Shown: piece by piece, positions 26,576-35,773 of the stretch
Numbering within the stretch: the first letter of the stretch is position 1
Layout: each line of letters begins with the position of its first letter
Assembly: GCF_029937755.1 (NCBI RefSeq)
Contig: NZ_JAPYPG010000005.1
Span: 220,316 to 284,315 of the forward strand
Direction of reading: 5' to 3'
DNA from: Henriciella sp.
GTDB lineage: Bacteria > Pseudomonadota > Alphaproteobacteria > Caulobacterales > Hyphomonadaceae
DNA: 64,000 nucleotides
Made by a program: the position numbers and the translations under genes
The notes under the pieces: generated by a model
What the model was told of the DNA's origin: nothing
What the model saw: only the letters and a program-made list of their open reading frames with translations
Databases searched by the model: none

Positions 26576-29500
26576 TGAGCAGTGAGACGGCCACTCCCGA
26601 AGGCGAAAAGAAGCGCCGCCCCATTCTGAAATGGAGCCTCATCGTGCTTGGCGTACTGGCCGGGCTCGTCCTCATCCTGCTGCTGACCCTGCGCTTTGCT
26701 GCGCAGTCGGAATTCGGCCGGCAGTTCGTTGAAAAGCGGATCGAGGCGGCGGATCCGTCCGGCCAGGATATCGAGATTGAAGGCCTGTCCGGCGACTTGC
26801 TGGGCACCTTTCGGATCGAGCGACTGACCATTGCCGATGATCAGGGCGTGTGGCTCGTGGCGGAAGATGTTCTCGCTGACTGGAAGCCGCTGGCCTTGCG
26901 CAAGCGGGCCCTGCTGGTTGATGCCTTCGAGGCTGATCTTATCCATATGCTGCGCCGGCCCAATCTCGTTTCGAACGCTTCTTCCGGCGGGGGCTCGATG
27001 CCACTGCGCGCCGGCGAACTGGACAGGCTGCGCATCTCCGAATTACGCACCGAAAAGGGCGTGTTGCCCCGCGCCCTCAGCCTCGAGATAAATGGTCAGG
27101 GCCGAATTGCAGGCGATGGCGGACGCACACAACTCTCTGTCCTGCCACTCGAAGGCGAAGGCGATGAACTGCTCGCCGACCTTACCTGGTCTGACGATGT
27201 TCGCCTGCGCGGAACGCTTGATCTCAATGGCCCGGCCGGCGGCCTGTTTGCCGCTCTGGCCCGTCTCGAGCCTGGCCAGTCGCTTTCGGCCTCGCTTGAT
27301 GCCGACGGCACTCTGGATGACTGGGCGGGCGAAGCGACCATTGCTGTCGATGGCGAAACGGCCGTCGAGGCCGAAGCCGGGACCGAAGATGGTGTCATTG
27401 GCTTCGATCTAACAGCCTTCCCGCGCCGCCATCCGCTGTCGCGCCAGGTTGCCGATACGCTGGGCGAAACGATCACGGTGGAAGGCCGGCTGTTGAGCAA
27501 TGATGACAGGCAGCGTCTGCTGGAGCTGACGGCCAATGCCGAGGGCCTGGAACTGGACGCTCAGGCCGGACGACCGCAATCGGGTACCTATAGCGCAGAT
27601 ATCCGCCTCGCGATTGACGAGCCATCTCGCTATGCGGACAGAGACAACATCTCCGTATCCAGCGCCCTTCTCGACGGCACCCTTGTCTATGATCAGGGCG
27701 CGGCACGTTTTGAGGGTACGCTGGAGGCGAGCGATGTCGATGTCCCCTCCTTCACCGCCGAGACCGTCTCCGGCCCGCTCAACGTGGTCTATGACAGCCC
27801 ATCCATCCTCGTGCGCACCACGCTGACAGGTGAGCGCGCAACTCTGCCGGGCATGACCGGCAAGATTGCCGGGGGCCAGCCAGTCCTCAAACTCAACGGG
27901 CAATACGCCCTCGGCAGCAGAACGCTCTCCCTTCGTGAAACTCTCCTGACCGGGAAGGCCGGGCGTGTCAGCGCAGCCGGAACGATGAGTTTCAGCCCGT
28001 CTTTCAATGCCGATATGGCAGGCAGCTTCACAGTGGATGGCGCAGCGGCCGATCTGCAGCGCCCGGTCAAGCTGAATGGCCAATTCCAGGCCAATCGTGC
28101 AGGGGCAGGCCGGACGACCTTCACCCTCTCCACCCGGGCCAGCAATTTCGGCAGTCTCCCCTCCCCGCTCAGCCAATGGAGCGATGGCCAGGCGCGTCTC
28201 GATGCACGTGGCGAAATACAGGGCGGCGGTGCCGTGCGGCTTTCCTCCTTCTCCCTGCAATCGGGGACGCTTCAACTCGATGGGTCCGGGCGCATGACAT
28301 CCGAGCAGCGCCTCATGGCCGAGGCCGACCTCACCGCAGGTGAAGCCCGGCTGGCCGGCATGGCGCTGGACAGCCTGAACGGACGTGTCTCCATCACTGG
28401 CCCTGTCTCCGATCTCAATTTTGAAACCCGGCTCAATGCACCCTCGCTCGGCAATGACAGCATCAGCTTTTCCAATATCAACCTGATCGCCGACGGCAGA
28501 TATGGAGATGGCACGCTGAACACGGCGGCCGAGCTCACTTCCGAGACCTCGAACAATGGGCCGATAACCGTCAGGACAGGCCTGATTGTGAACGGTCGGC
28601 AGTGGTCGGTCAGCGACTTTCAGGCGGAGTGGGGCTCACTGACTGCCGAAGCTGGCCTTCGAGGCGATGGCGGCAAACTGAGCACGATACGCGGCGAGCT
28701 GAGCGTAAATGGCAACCTGCCGGAAGGCTTGCCGGCAGAGCGCATCGTCGCGGACGCCAATATCCAGGGAGAAAGGCTCGCTATAGATGCAACGCTGGAA
28801 TCCTTCGCGGTAGGGCCGACAGAAGCTGATGCGCTTGTCTTCCGCGCCAGTGGCACCCCTGAGAACGTAGACTTCCTGATTGAGATGAGGGGCAGCACGG
28901 AACTGAATGAGCTCAGTTACGAAACCGTACTGGACATGGACGGCCACGTGGAAGGCCTGACCACTGGCCGGATCGACCTGACCACATCGCTGTCTGCCCT
29001 GCTTGGCGATATCGGCCTGAATACCGAAGAACCGCTCCGCTACACTCAGTATGAAGACGGCTTTGAAGCCTCTGCCCGGTTTGCGGCCCTCGGCGGGACC
29101 TTCTCTCCTTCGGTCACAACGCGTGGGCAAACCGCACTACGGCTTGAAGGAGAAGGCTTGCGGATCGCGCCGGTTCTCCTGATTGCAGGCCGGCCGGCGC
29201 TGGAAGGCGTCCTGTCGATTGACGTCGACTTCACTGAAACCGAAGGCGGTCTGTCCGGCCCGTTCAACGCCGAACTGGCGGGCATTTCCCAGCCGGGATC
29301 CGAACTCGGTCCGGTTGATCTCATCATTTCGGGAGACCTGCAGACCGACCAGCTCGTGACCAATATTCGTGCCGATGACAATGAGGCGCTGGAAGCCCGG
29401 GTCGATATTACTGTGCCTGTGCGCACGATGGAGGCCCCGCCCTTCATCCTTCGCCAACCGGATACGGAGATGCCGTTCCAGGCGCGTGTGGATGGTCCGA

Positions 29501-30897
29501 TCGATGCGGTCTCTGCGCTGCTTGTGCCGCCTCAAATGGTGCTGCGAGGCCTCATCGACCTGGAAATGTCGGGGAGCTTGCCAACCCTCAATGAAAGCTT
29601 TTCCGGCGAGCTTCGCTTCGCCGAGGGCGAGTTTGAGCATGGCGATCTCGGCATGGTGCTGAACCAGATCAATGCGGCAGCCACGCTCGGCGGCGGCTCC
29701 GTCGACCTCACGGAATTCAACGCCGCTGGCCGCTCCGGCGGTACACTCTCCGGGAGCGGGACGATGGCGGTCGATGGCTCGGCCATCAGCGATATCCAGA
29801 TCGAGGCAAAAGAACTCGTCGTCACCGAACGCAAGGAAGGCCGCGCGACCGTCAGCGGGACCATGGAAGTCCGTCAGCAGCCGGAGCTGCTGGAGATCAT
29901 CGGTGATCTCACTGTCGACAAGGGTGAAGTCAACATCGACAACCTGCCCGATGGCGGCCCACCGACCCTGAACGTGAATTTCGAAGACCCAATTGAGGAA
30001 GACGACGAAACTGAGGAAGAGGAAGCCGCAACCCGTCTCGACATTCAGCTGAATGCACCGGGCCGCATTGATGTGCGCGGTCGCGGCGCCAATGCCGAGC
30101 TTTCGCTCGACGCCGACATTACCGGGTCGCTCGGCAATCCGGTGATTACCGGGGAAGCCAATATCGTCCGCGGTCGCTTTGACCTGATCGGCAAGCGCTT
30201 CCAGTTCTCTGACAGCTCTATCCGTCTTGCACCGGAACTGGGCACTTCACGTCTGGACATTTCAGCCACGCATGAAACACGCGACGACATTCTCGCTATC
30301 CTGAATGTCGATGGCACCATCGATCGCCCGGAGATCTCGCTGACCTCCGACCCCATCCTGCCGGAAGACGAGGTGCTGTCTCGCGTTCTGTTCGGGCGCT
30401 CGCCGACACAGTTGAGTGGTCTTGAAGCTGCACGCCTGGCCGCTGCTCTGGCCCAGCTTTCCGGCGGTGGCGGGTTTGACCTGATGGGCGGTATCGAACG
30501 CGCGCTTGGCCTCGACACTTTCGATCTTGGCTCGGGCAATGACGGGGATGTCCAGGTCACGAGCGGGAAATACCTGACCGAGAATGTCTATCTGGAAGTC
30601 CGCTCAGGTGCGACAGCTGCGCCCGGCGTCGCCATCGAATGGGAACCAGTCAGCAATATCGAGGTAGAAGCCGCAACCAGTACCGATGACGGGCAGCAAT
30701 TCTCCATTCAGTGGAAGCGTGACTTCGATGACGGTGTCTTTCCGGGCATAGCCGGCAACAGGACGGGCTCGGCGTCAGCGCCATCAGCGGGCCAGCCGGA
30801 TGCCGATCCTGGTATCGTCGATAATGCAGATGAAGAGGACTTCGGCACGGCATCTGACACAGCCGTAGAAGACGGCGCTGCGCCGGTAGACGAATAG
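26575..30897 (+). CDS. tamB: Translocation and assembly module TamB (AsmA-like bridge protein)
   Basis: A 1440-residue protein. A cytoplasmic N-terminus leads to a membrane helix at about residues 20-42 (LIVLGVLAGLVLILLLTLRF). A very long repetitive beta-rich periplasmic region follows, and the C-terminal TamB domain (DUF490) covers about 1050-1440. The signature GEANIVRGRFDLIGKRF and the LSRVLFGRSPTQLSGLEA block are typical of the C-terminus. An acidic run (EEDDETEEEEA) lies near 1145. The protein spans the periplasm as a groove and partners TamA, whose gene overlaps it. The last 50 residues are acidic and low complexity. Confidence 0.93.
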   Translation: MSSETATPEGEKKRRPILKWSLIVLGVLAGLVLILLLTLRFAAQSEFGRQFVEKRIEAADPSGQDIEIEGLSGDLLGTFRIERLTIADDQGVWLVAEDVLADWKPLALRKRALLVDAFEADLIHMLRRPNLVSNASSGGGSMPLRAGELDRLRISELRTEKGVLPRALSLEINGQGRIAGDGGRTQLSVLPLEGEGDELLADLTWSDDVRLRGTLDLNGPAGGLFAALARLEPGQSLSASLDADGTLDDWAGEATIAVDGETAVEAEAGTEDGVIGFDLTAFPRRHPLSRQVADTLGETITVEGRLLSNDDRQRLLELTANAEGLELDAQAGRPQSGTYSADIRLAIDEPSRYADRDNISVSSALLDGTLVYDQGAARFEGTLEASDVDVPSFTAETVSGPLNVVYDSPSILVRTTLTGERATLPGMTGKIAGGQPVLKLNGQYALGSRTLSLRETLLTGKAGRVSAAGTMSFSPSFNADMAGSFTVDGAAADLQRPVKLNGQFQANRAGAGRTTFTLSTRASNFGSLPSPLSQWSDGQARLDARGEIQGGGAVRLSSFSLQSGTLQLDGSGRMTSEQRLMAEADLTAGEARLAGMALDSLNGRVSITGPVSDLNFETRLNAPSLGNDSISFSNINLIADGRYGDGTLNTAAELTSETSNNGPITVRTGLIVNGRQWSVSDFQAEWGSLTAEAGLRGDGGKLSTIRGELSVNGNLPEGLPAERIVADANIQGERLAIDATLESFAVGPTEADALVFRASGTPENVDFLIEMRGSTELNELSYETVLDMDGHVEGLTTGRIDLTTSLSALLGDIGLNTEEPLRYTQYEDGFEASARFAALGGTFSPSVTTRGQTALRLEGEGLRIAPVLLIAGRPALEGVLSIDVDFTETEGGLSGPFNAELAGISQPGSELGPVDLIISGDLQTDQLVTNIRADDNEALEARVDITVPVRTMEAPPFILRQPDTEMPFQARVDGPIDAVSALLVPPQMVLRGLIDLEMSGSLPTLNESFSGELRFAEGEFEHGDLGMVLNQINAAATLGGGSVDLTEFNAAGRSGGTLSGSGTMAVDGSAISDIQIEAKELVVTERKEGRATVSGTMEVRQQPELLEIIGDLTVDKGEVNIDNLPDGGPPTLNVNFEDPIEEDDETEEEEAATRLDIQLNAPGRIDVRGRGANAELSLDADITGSLGNPVITGEANIVRGRFDLIGKRFQFSDSSIRLAPELGTSRLDISATHETRDDILAILNVDGTIDRPEISLTSDPILPEDEVLSRVLFGRSPTQLSGLEAARLAAALAQLSGGGGFDLMGGIERALGLDTFDLGSGNDGDVQVTSGKYLTENVYLEVRSGATAAPGVAIEWEPVSNIEVEAATSTDDGQQFSIQWKRDFDDGVFPGIAGNRTGSASAPSAGQPDADPGIVDNADEEDFGTASDTAVEDGAAPVDE

Positions 30898-30911
30898 ACC
30901 GAAAGCAAAGG

Positions 30912-32114
30912 TCAGAGCTGAGACGTGTCAGTGGGCTGTTGCAGGAAAATCCGGCCCGCAAGTTCATAGGTCTGCTGCTTCACCATCATGTGCTGGGTGG
31001 CGACATGGACATCACGAAAACGACGCTGGATGGGGGATGTCCGGTATACCGCCGTGCCGCCGGCAAGTTCATAGATGAGATCGACCGCCTGTTTTGCAGA
31101 CTCCACCGCACTTGTCGTGGCAAGCCTGACATCCCGCTTGAGCGCGACAGGCACCTCCCCTGCTTGCGCCGCCGTCCAGGCGGTCTCGATCGCCTCATGC
31201 AGGAAAGCCCGCCCTTGCCGTATATGCGCTTCTGCCCGTGCGACTTCACGATGGGTGGATGATTTCTCCGCCAGCGAACTGCGGGAGCCAGCCGGGACCT
31301 TGTCGACGGCAAGATCATAAAGGTCGTTGATCGCGCCGCGCGCCGCACCGAGTGCGACTGCGGCGATGCCGATGCCGAGCATGCCGAAGGCCGGAAAGCG
31401 GAAGATGGGCGCATCATCACGCGCCGTACCGAAACCGCTTACCATCCGGTCTTCCGGCACGAATACACCTTTCACTTCAAAGTCTGTCGACCCGGTCCCC
31501 TGAAGGCCGGCGACCGTCCAGGTATCAATGAAGCTCACCTCATCAGCGGCAAAGATTGCCGAGAGATGCTGCGGTTTTCCGCCTGCATCCGGAATGATCC
31601 TGCCGTCTTCATCTGCCAGAAAGCAGCCGGCGCTGATCCAGTGCGCATTCTGCGAGCCCGAGCCCCATGCCCAGCGTCCATTGATGATGTAGCCCGACGT
31701 GCCGTTGCGTTCGGTCCGGACGGCGCGGCCCATCGGCGCGAAGATGCCTGCTGTTATCACACCCGGCGTATTCAGCAGTTCGCGTACAGCATCCGTTTGT
31801 GAAAAGGCCATGCCATAGGCTGCCGTGGTCGCGATAAAGGCACACCAGGCCGCAGAGGCATCTGCCTGTGCCAGCCTCTCGACCACCTGTGCATATTCCA
31901 GGGGTGACGCGCCTTTCCCGCCCCAGTCTGGAGGCGTACACATGGCGTAGAAGCCATCAGCTGCGAAGCGGTCGGCAATGTCCTGTGGGAGCCTACGCGC
32001 CCCTTCGATCTCGCTGGCTCGCCGCGCGAGTTCGGGTTTCCACTCTGCGGCGCAAGCGGACAGCTGACTGTGCGTCGATGAGGCGGGCATGGTGTCGGCA
32101 ATATTATCTGGCAT
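30912..32114 (-). CDS. Flavin-dependent acyl-CoA dehydrogenase-fold monooxygenase (HsaA/HpaH/DszC-like)
   Basis: A 400-residue protein of the acyl-CoA dehydrogenase fold. It lacks the catalytic Glu context of true dehydrogenases and resembles group D two-component monooxygenases: GYIINGRWAWGSGSQNAHWISAGC in the middle, and the C-terminal RRFRDVHVATQHMMV, a segment typical of HsaA/DszC oxygenases. Such enzymes need a separate flavin reductase, and none lies beside it. The start ATG at 32114 has AGAGGAA upstream; the longer frame to 32168 is not supported. It is convergent with tamB and transcribed alone. The substrate is unknown. Confidence 0.75.
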   Translation of the reverse strand: MPDNIADTMPASSTHSQLSACAAEWKPELARRASEIEGARRLPQDIADRFAADGFYAMCTPPDWGGKGASPLEYAQVVERLAQADASAAWCAFIATTAAYGMAFSQTDAVRELLNTPGVITAGIFAPMGRAVRTERNGTSGYIINGRWAWGSGSQNAHWISAGCFLADEDGRIIPDAGGKPQHLSAIFAADEVSFIDTWTVAGLQGTGSTDFEVKGVFVPEDRMVSGFGTARDDAPIFRFPAFGMLGIGIAAVALGAARGAINDLYDLAVDKVPAGSRSSLAEKSSTHREVARAEAHIRQGRAFLHEAIETAWTAAQAGEVPVALKRDVRLATTSAVESAKQAVDLIYELAGGTAVYRTSPIQRRFRDVHVATQHMMVKQQTYELAGRIFLQQPTDTSQL

Positions 32115-32224
32115 TGATTCCTCTTCGGCGTCTGACGCGCGTTCCTTATGGAGGATATCACACGCCACCCGGTATTGTCCGGGGCAGCCGGCAAGAAATT
32201 CGTGGTCATGCGAGCTTCAAGCAC

Positions 32225-32287
32225 AAAAAAAAGCCCCTGAAATCCGAAAGGAAATCAGGGGCTTGATGGGTGCGGGAGGGCGCACCC
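32225..32287 (-). terminator. Intrinsic terminator after the AbiE operon
   Basis: Reading the minus strand, the arms at 32264-32255 and 32240-32231 (AAGCCCCTGA with TCAGGGGCTT) form a ten-base stem followed directly by a run of eight U (32232-32225). A preceding hairpin pairs GGGTGCG (32268-32274) with CGCACCC (32281-32287). Location and orientation fit termination of the toxin-antitoxin transcript before the oxygenase gene. Confidence 0.8.
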
Positions 32288-32356
32288 AACAAAAGAGTAA
32301 GCTAGTAATTCCTTTTATTTCAGAGGGTTAGAGGTTTCCCTGCGAGCAACGATCAT

Positions 32357-33298
32357 TCAAAGTTCCGGCAGGCGCCGGCTGATGCGTGCCAGAATATCGT
32401 CAAAGAGTGCAGGCTCCCTGTAGTAAAGCGCTCGTGACTTCGCATAAGCGTCCGCGTACGCCTTTCGCGTTTCTGCGTCGCTCAACAGAAAGGCTTCGTT
32501 CCTGGTGAGGTCCGGTTCATCTGCCTTGCGGAACCTTTTGGCCTTGTGGTCCTTGTACGCGTCTGTTCCGATGAACTCTTTCACTGAGGCGTCAGCGAGC
32601 AGGCAGTTCACGTCATAATAGTGGCGCATGAAATTGACAGGCATGTCGCCGTCCGCCTGCTGCTTTCGGAATTTCGTTGAGATGGTCTGGAGCTTTTCGA
32701 CAAAAGTATAGCCCGGCTCATAGCAAGGCACATCGACCGCGCGGGTGTCGGTCAGGTCTGCAATCCCACTCTCGACTGCAAGTTCGTAAGCCCAGGACGA
32801 AATCGTACATGGCCGGTTCGGCGCCACCTGGTCGAACCCGACTTCGAGCAGGATGCCTGCCTTCAGCCCTTCTGGCAGTGGATTCACCGACTCATACTTC
32901 AATCGAATGCCTGCGCCGCGATAGTGGCGTGTGTCGTCGAACTCTTCGTCGCGGACCACTTCGATAATGCCAGGAATTTTGATGGCTTCGGCCAGACCGT
33001 TGAAGAATTCGAGACGCGCCTTTACCTGCGCAGGCTTGTTGTGGTTTGGGCCATACTGGAGGTCGGTCTCTGGGTGGATCAGGATGTCGATGTCTTCCGA
33101 AAAACGGTCGATGAGGCCGTATCCCTTTGACAGCGAAGTTCCGCCTTTCAGCTCAAACTTATAGTCAAGCTGCTGCAGTCCCCAGAGGCAGTGCATCAAC
33201 CAGTAGTCTTTTTCGATGAGGCCCGGATCGATAGTGTTGTTTCGCGCAGCAACAGCGATGAGGTCGGCAAAATCAGGCAGTGCGTGCAGGAGGGTCAC
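32357..33298 (-). CDS. AbiEii/AbiGii-family nucleotidyltransferase toxin
   Basis: A 313-residue toxin of the type IV AbiE system, which limits growth or phage spread by nucleotidyltransferase activity. The nucleotidyltransferase motif KGGTSLSK starts at residue 51. The metal-binding pair is Asp69 and Asp71 in RFSEDIDILI. A C-terminal segment (TRNEAFLLSDAETRKAYADAY) follows. The gene overlaps the antitoxin by four bases (ATGA), the usual AbiE order with the antitoxin first. GC content is lower than in the flanking metabolic genes. Confidence 0.88.
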   Translation of the reverse strand: MTLLHALPDFADLIAVAARNNTIDPGLIEKDYWLMHCLWGLQQLDYKFELKGGTSLSKGYGLIDRFSEDIDILIHPETDLQYGPNHNKPAQVKARLEFFNGLAEAIKIPGIIEVVRDEEFDDTRHYRGAGIRLKYESVNPLPEGLKAGILLEVGFDQVAPNRPCTISSWAYELAVESGIADLTDTRAVDVPCYEPGYTFVEKLQTISTKFRKQQADGDMPVNFMRHYYDVNCLLADASVKEFIGTDAYKDHKAKRFRKADEPDLTRNEAFLLSDAETRKAYADAYAKSRALYYREPALFDDILARISRRLPEL

Positions 33299-33888
33299 GC
33301 GGCGGTTGCCTGATCAGGGTTCAATACAGGCTTGAGGAGCCTTGCAGCCCGCGCCGATCCGAAATCCTTCACCGCACGTGACAGTCGCGCGCGGTCCATA
33401 CGTCGCGCACGCCTAAGTGCCTTGGGAAGCACTGCTGCCTTTTCCTCGGGAAGCCGATCGAGGTTGTGCAACAGATCCACCAGGAGGAATTCTTCGCTGA
33501 GGTTTGAAGGAACAGAGGTCCGCATGCGGAAGTCATAGCGTCGGCCATCCAGCTCGAAATGGCCGTGCCGTTTGCGATTATAAACTACCGGCTCATTGTA
33601 GAGCTGCGTCGTTCCCAATTCGAGGCTGTTATAGGCGTTTGGCGAAACCATAAGAAACCGGTCATCCCCCAGGAATGACTCAACCAGCTTCTCCGGCTTG
33701 GCGGGTGCCTGCCCGAACCGAGTTTTCTTCGGAGCCATATAGAGCCCTGCCCCAACCTTTTCGAGGCGTCCTTCGTCAAGCAGCTGTCCAACATGTCGAT
33801 CGACAGCGTTTGACCAGGTCGCAAGCTCCTTGCGCCGGTACACCTGTCCGGGGCGCAATTTCCTTTTTAGTTTTGCAAGCGCGGTCAT
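33295..33888 (-). CDS. AbiEi-like antitoxin / transcriptional repressor
   Basis: A 197-residue antitoxin. An N-terminal winged helix-turn-helix covers about residues 10-50 (YRRKELATWSNAVDRHVGQLLDEGR). A C-terminal domain of the AbiEi class neutralises the toxin without direct binding, as known for the family. It is first in the two-gene operon and should repress its own promoter. The start ATG at 33888 has GGAGACAG upstream. Confidence 0.83.
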   Translation of the reverse strand: MTALAKLKRKLRPGQVYRRKELATWSNAVDRHVGQLLDEGRLEKVGAGLYMAPKKTRFGQAPAKPEKLVESFLGDDRFLMVSPNAYNSLELGTTQLYNEPVVYNRKRHGHFELDGRRYDFRMRTSVPSNLSEEFLLVDLLHNLDRLPEEKAAVLPKALRRARRMDRARLSRAVKDFGSARAARLLKPVLNPDQATAA

Positions 33889-33908
33889 GTTCTGTCTCCA
33901 TCACCCAC

Positions 33909-33938
33909 AATATAGGGGTCATGCTCCATATTATGCAA
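33909..33938 (-). promoter_or_regulatory. Candidate sigma-70 promoter of the AbiE operon
   Basis: On the minus strand TTGCAT (33938-33933) and TATATT (33914-33909) are separated by 18 bases and end about 20 bases before the antitoxin start. The region is AT-rich. This is sequence resemblance only. Confidence 0.4.
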
Positions 33939-34243
33939 CATTTCTTATTAAAAAGTCATGCACAACAAAGACAATAAATACTCTCGACACAGGTGCAAGA
34001 TATTGATTTTACGATGTTTTATAGAATGAGGAAGCAGGTCTCTTAATCACCGGAATGGCACAATCCGTACTAAACAAAAGGGTCTGGGGTCCAATTTATT
34101 TATGAATTGAAGCTCGTACGCAGCGAAACCAGGTTGCCCTTTCGCCAAGAGCCGACAATGGATTCCGAACCGCGAGTGACGCGCCTCACCCATGACCTTG
34201 AAACTTATTGAATTCAACGTGTTAAAGCGTCGAATTTTTCGCC

Positions 34244-34289
34244 TGTAGTGCAAAAAGTCTGCAAATTGTAGTGCAAACTGTGGTGCACT
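34244..34289. repeat. Three short direct repeats, possible recombinase arm sites
   Basis: TGTAGTGCAAA occurs at 34244-34254 and 34267-34277, and the related TGTGGTGCACT at 34279-34289. Closely spaced short direct repeats of this kind are seen around attachment sites of tyrosine recombinases. No recombinase gene is present in the window, so the assignment is tentative. Confidence 0.35.
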
Positions 34290-34802
34290 CCTTTCCTGCT
34301 TTCTGAGTTCGACCCGGCCGATCCGCGCCACGGCTGTAGCTAATCCATTTCGGCCCATGAGTCATCATTGACCCACTCGATGATGAACAAGCGGTGCATC
34401 CAGCAGCAAATACTGCGGATCACAATATGTTGTGGATAATTTTTACCGTCAGCGGGCCCGAAGAAAAATTCGACTGAGTTTTCCATCATGCAGGCTATTC
34501 AACATGATAACTTTACAAGGTCTTGGTGCATTCCCGCAACATGTTTGATATCTGGGATATCCCTCAAGCAAACGCATCGATTCTCGAGAACTAGTCTGAT
34601 CTGTCGCCTGGTTAAAATCGTGAGGTCGTATGCCTAAAACGAGAAGATTGCACTTCCAATAATGCCAAAGGTTAGCGTGTTGAAAATATTCCTCCCCTCG
34701 GAATTATGTTGGAGTTTCGACTTTGTCGCCAGAACCTGAACATGATCGTGTCTGCGGCTGAAAAAGCTGCCTGAGGACAAGATCCGTGCGTCAACCTATG
34801 CC

Positions 34803-35678
34803 TTAATTTCGTCGACTGACAACTTCCCTGAATTTCTGAAACGCGGGCGAACCGTCGACTGCGGTCCGGTTTACATCCGGCGAAAACATCAAACCAATTT
34901 TCCGCGTCAGGTCGAACCCGGTCAATCGGGACTGCCAAACGCCGCGGCACACATGAGACTCCGGGACAACAGTCATTCCGAGTCCGGCCGCAACCATGGC
35001 CATCACCCGATCGTCCTGAGAGGACCTGTAGGCGAAAAATGGCCGTACACCGCGCTCTGTAAAGTACCGGCTGGTCTCGGACAGCGCTTCGCATTGTCGG
35101 CGGACAATCATGACGCTGCCCGCTAGCGCTTCGGCCTTTAGGTCGCTCTTGCCTGCCTCTGGGTGACTGCGAGGCAAGGCGGCGACATAACCCTCTTCAA
35201 AAAGAATTTCTTCTCCAAATCGTGCCTCTCCCCTCCCCACAAGCGTCAACGCCGCATTAATCCGGCCGCGCCCAATACCATTCACGAGCTCACGTTCTGT
35301 ACCGTCGACGACTTCTATTCGTTGCGTCGGGTCGGCAGACAGCATCTGCGCGATGGCGGACCGGACCAACGCCGAAGAGATTGTGTTGAGGATTCCGAGC
35401 TTCAGGATCCTTGATGGCTGTACATCCTGGATAGCGGCTAGAGATCGATTGAATTCACTTTCGATCCGTCGCGCAAAGGGCAGGAAGCGCGCGCCCGCAT
35501 CAGTCAGGTTTACACGCTTATTGTTTCGGTCGAACAGGCTCGCCCCAACAAGTTCTTCAAGCTTGGCAATACCAATAGACAGGGTCGGCTGGGCGACATG
35601 CATCCGCTGCGCTGCGCGGGTGAAGTTGCCACTGTCCACGACGGCGAGGAAATAACGAACGAGATACCGATCAATCAT
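34803..35678 (-). CDS. LysR-family transcriptional regulator
   Basis: A 291-residue LysR regulator. The helix-turn-helix lies at about residues 17-36 (GNFTRAAQRMHVAQPTLSIG), then the recognition segment LVGASLFDRNNKRVNLTDAG, and a periplasmic-binding-like effector domain from about residue 90. The start is taken as ATG at 35678; a GTG at 35687 is possible. It is divergent from the leucine-catabolism operon 95 bases away and probably controls it. Leucine operons of other Proteobacteria often use a MerR-type LiuR instead. Confidence 0.88.
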   Translation of the reverse strand: MIDRYLVRYFLAVVDSGNFTRAAQRMHVAQPTLSIGIAKLEELVGASLFDRNNKRVNLTDAGARFLPFARRIESEFNRSLAAIQDVQPSRILKLGILNTISSALVRSAIAQMLSADPTQRIEVVDGTERELVNGIGRGRINAALTLVGRGEARFGEEILFEEGYVAALPRSHPEAGKSDLKAEALAGSVMIVRRQCEALSETSRYFTERGVRPFFAYRSSQDDRVMAMVAAGLGMTVVPESHVCRGVWQSRLTGFDLTRKIGLMFSPDVNRTAVDGSPAFQKFREVVSRRN

Positions 35679-35735
35679 AGAGTACACTTATACAGTTGAG
35701 CCATTTAATTCAATTTTCTCTATTTATTTAAATTT

Positions 35736-35748
35736 GCTAGCCCCTAGC
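35736..35748. promoter_or_regulatory. Inverted repeat upstream of the isovaleryl-CoA dehydrogenase gene
   Basis: GCTAG (35736-35740) and CTAGC (35744-35748) form a perfect short inverted repeat in an otherwise AT-rich divergent region, 25 bases before the ivd start. It could be an operator for the divergent LysR protein. Symmetry and location are the only evidence. Confidence 0.25.
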
Positions 35749-35773
35749 ACAAGTTATGGAAGGGAACAGACAC

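Larger units (their letters stand above)
33889..34802. other. Gene-poor AT-rich stretch beside the AbiE operon
   Basis: About 900 bases with no supported protein. A frame at 34047-34358 (minus, 103 residues) shows no known domain and no clear ribosome site. The stretch contains the GTGCAAA direct repeats described separately, a small inverted repeat (CACAA, 34421-34425, with TTGTG, 34430-34434) and several AT-rich blocks. Composition differs from the flanking genes, which fits a remnant of inserted DNA. Confidence 0.5.

Noticed and set aside
34047..34358. 103-residue minus-strand frame in the AT-rich spacer
   Set aside because: No domain, no clear ribosome site and it runs across the direct repeats. 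Kept as part of the non-coding description.
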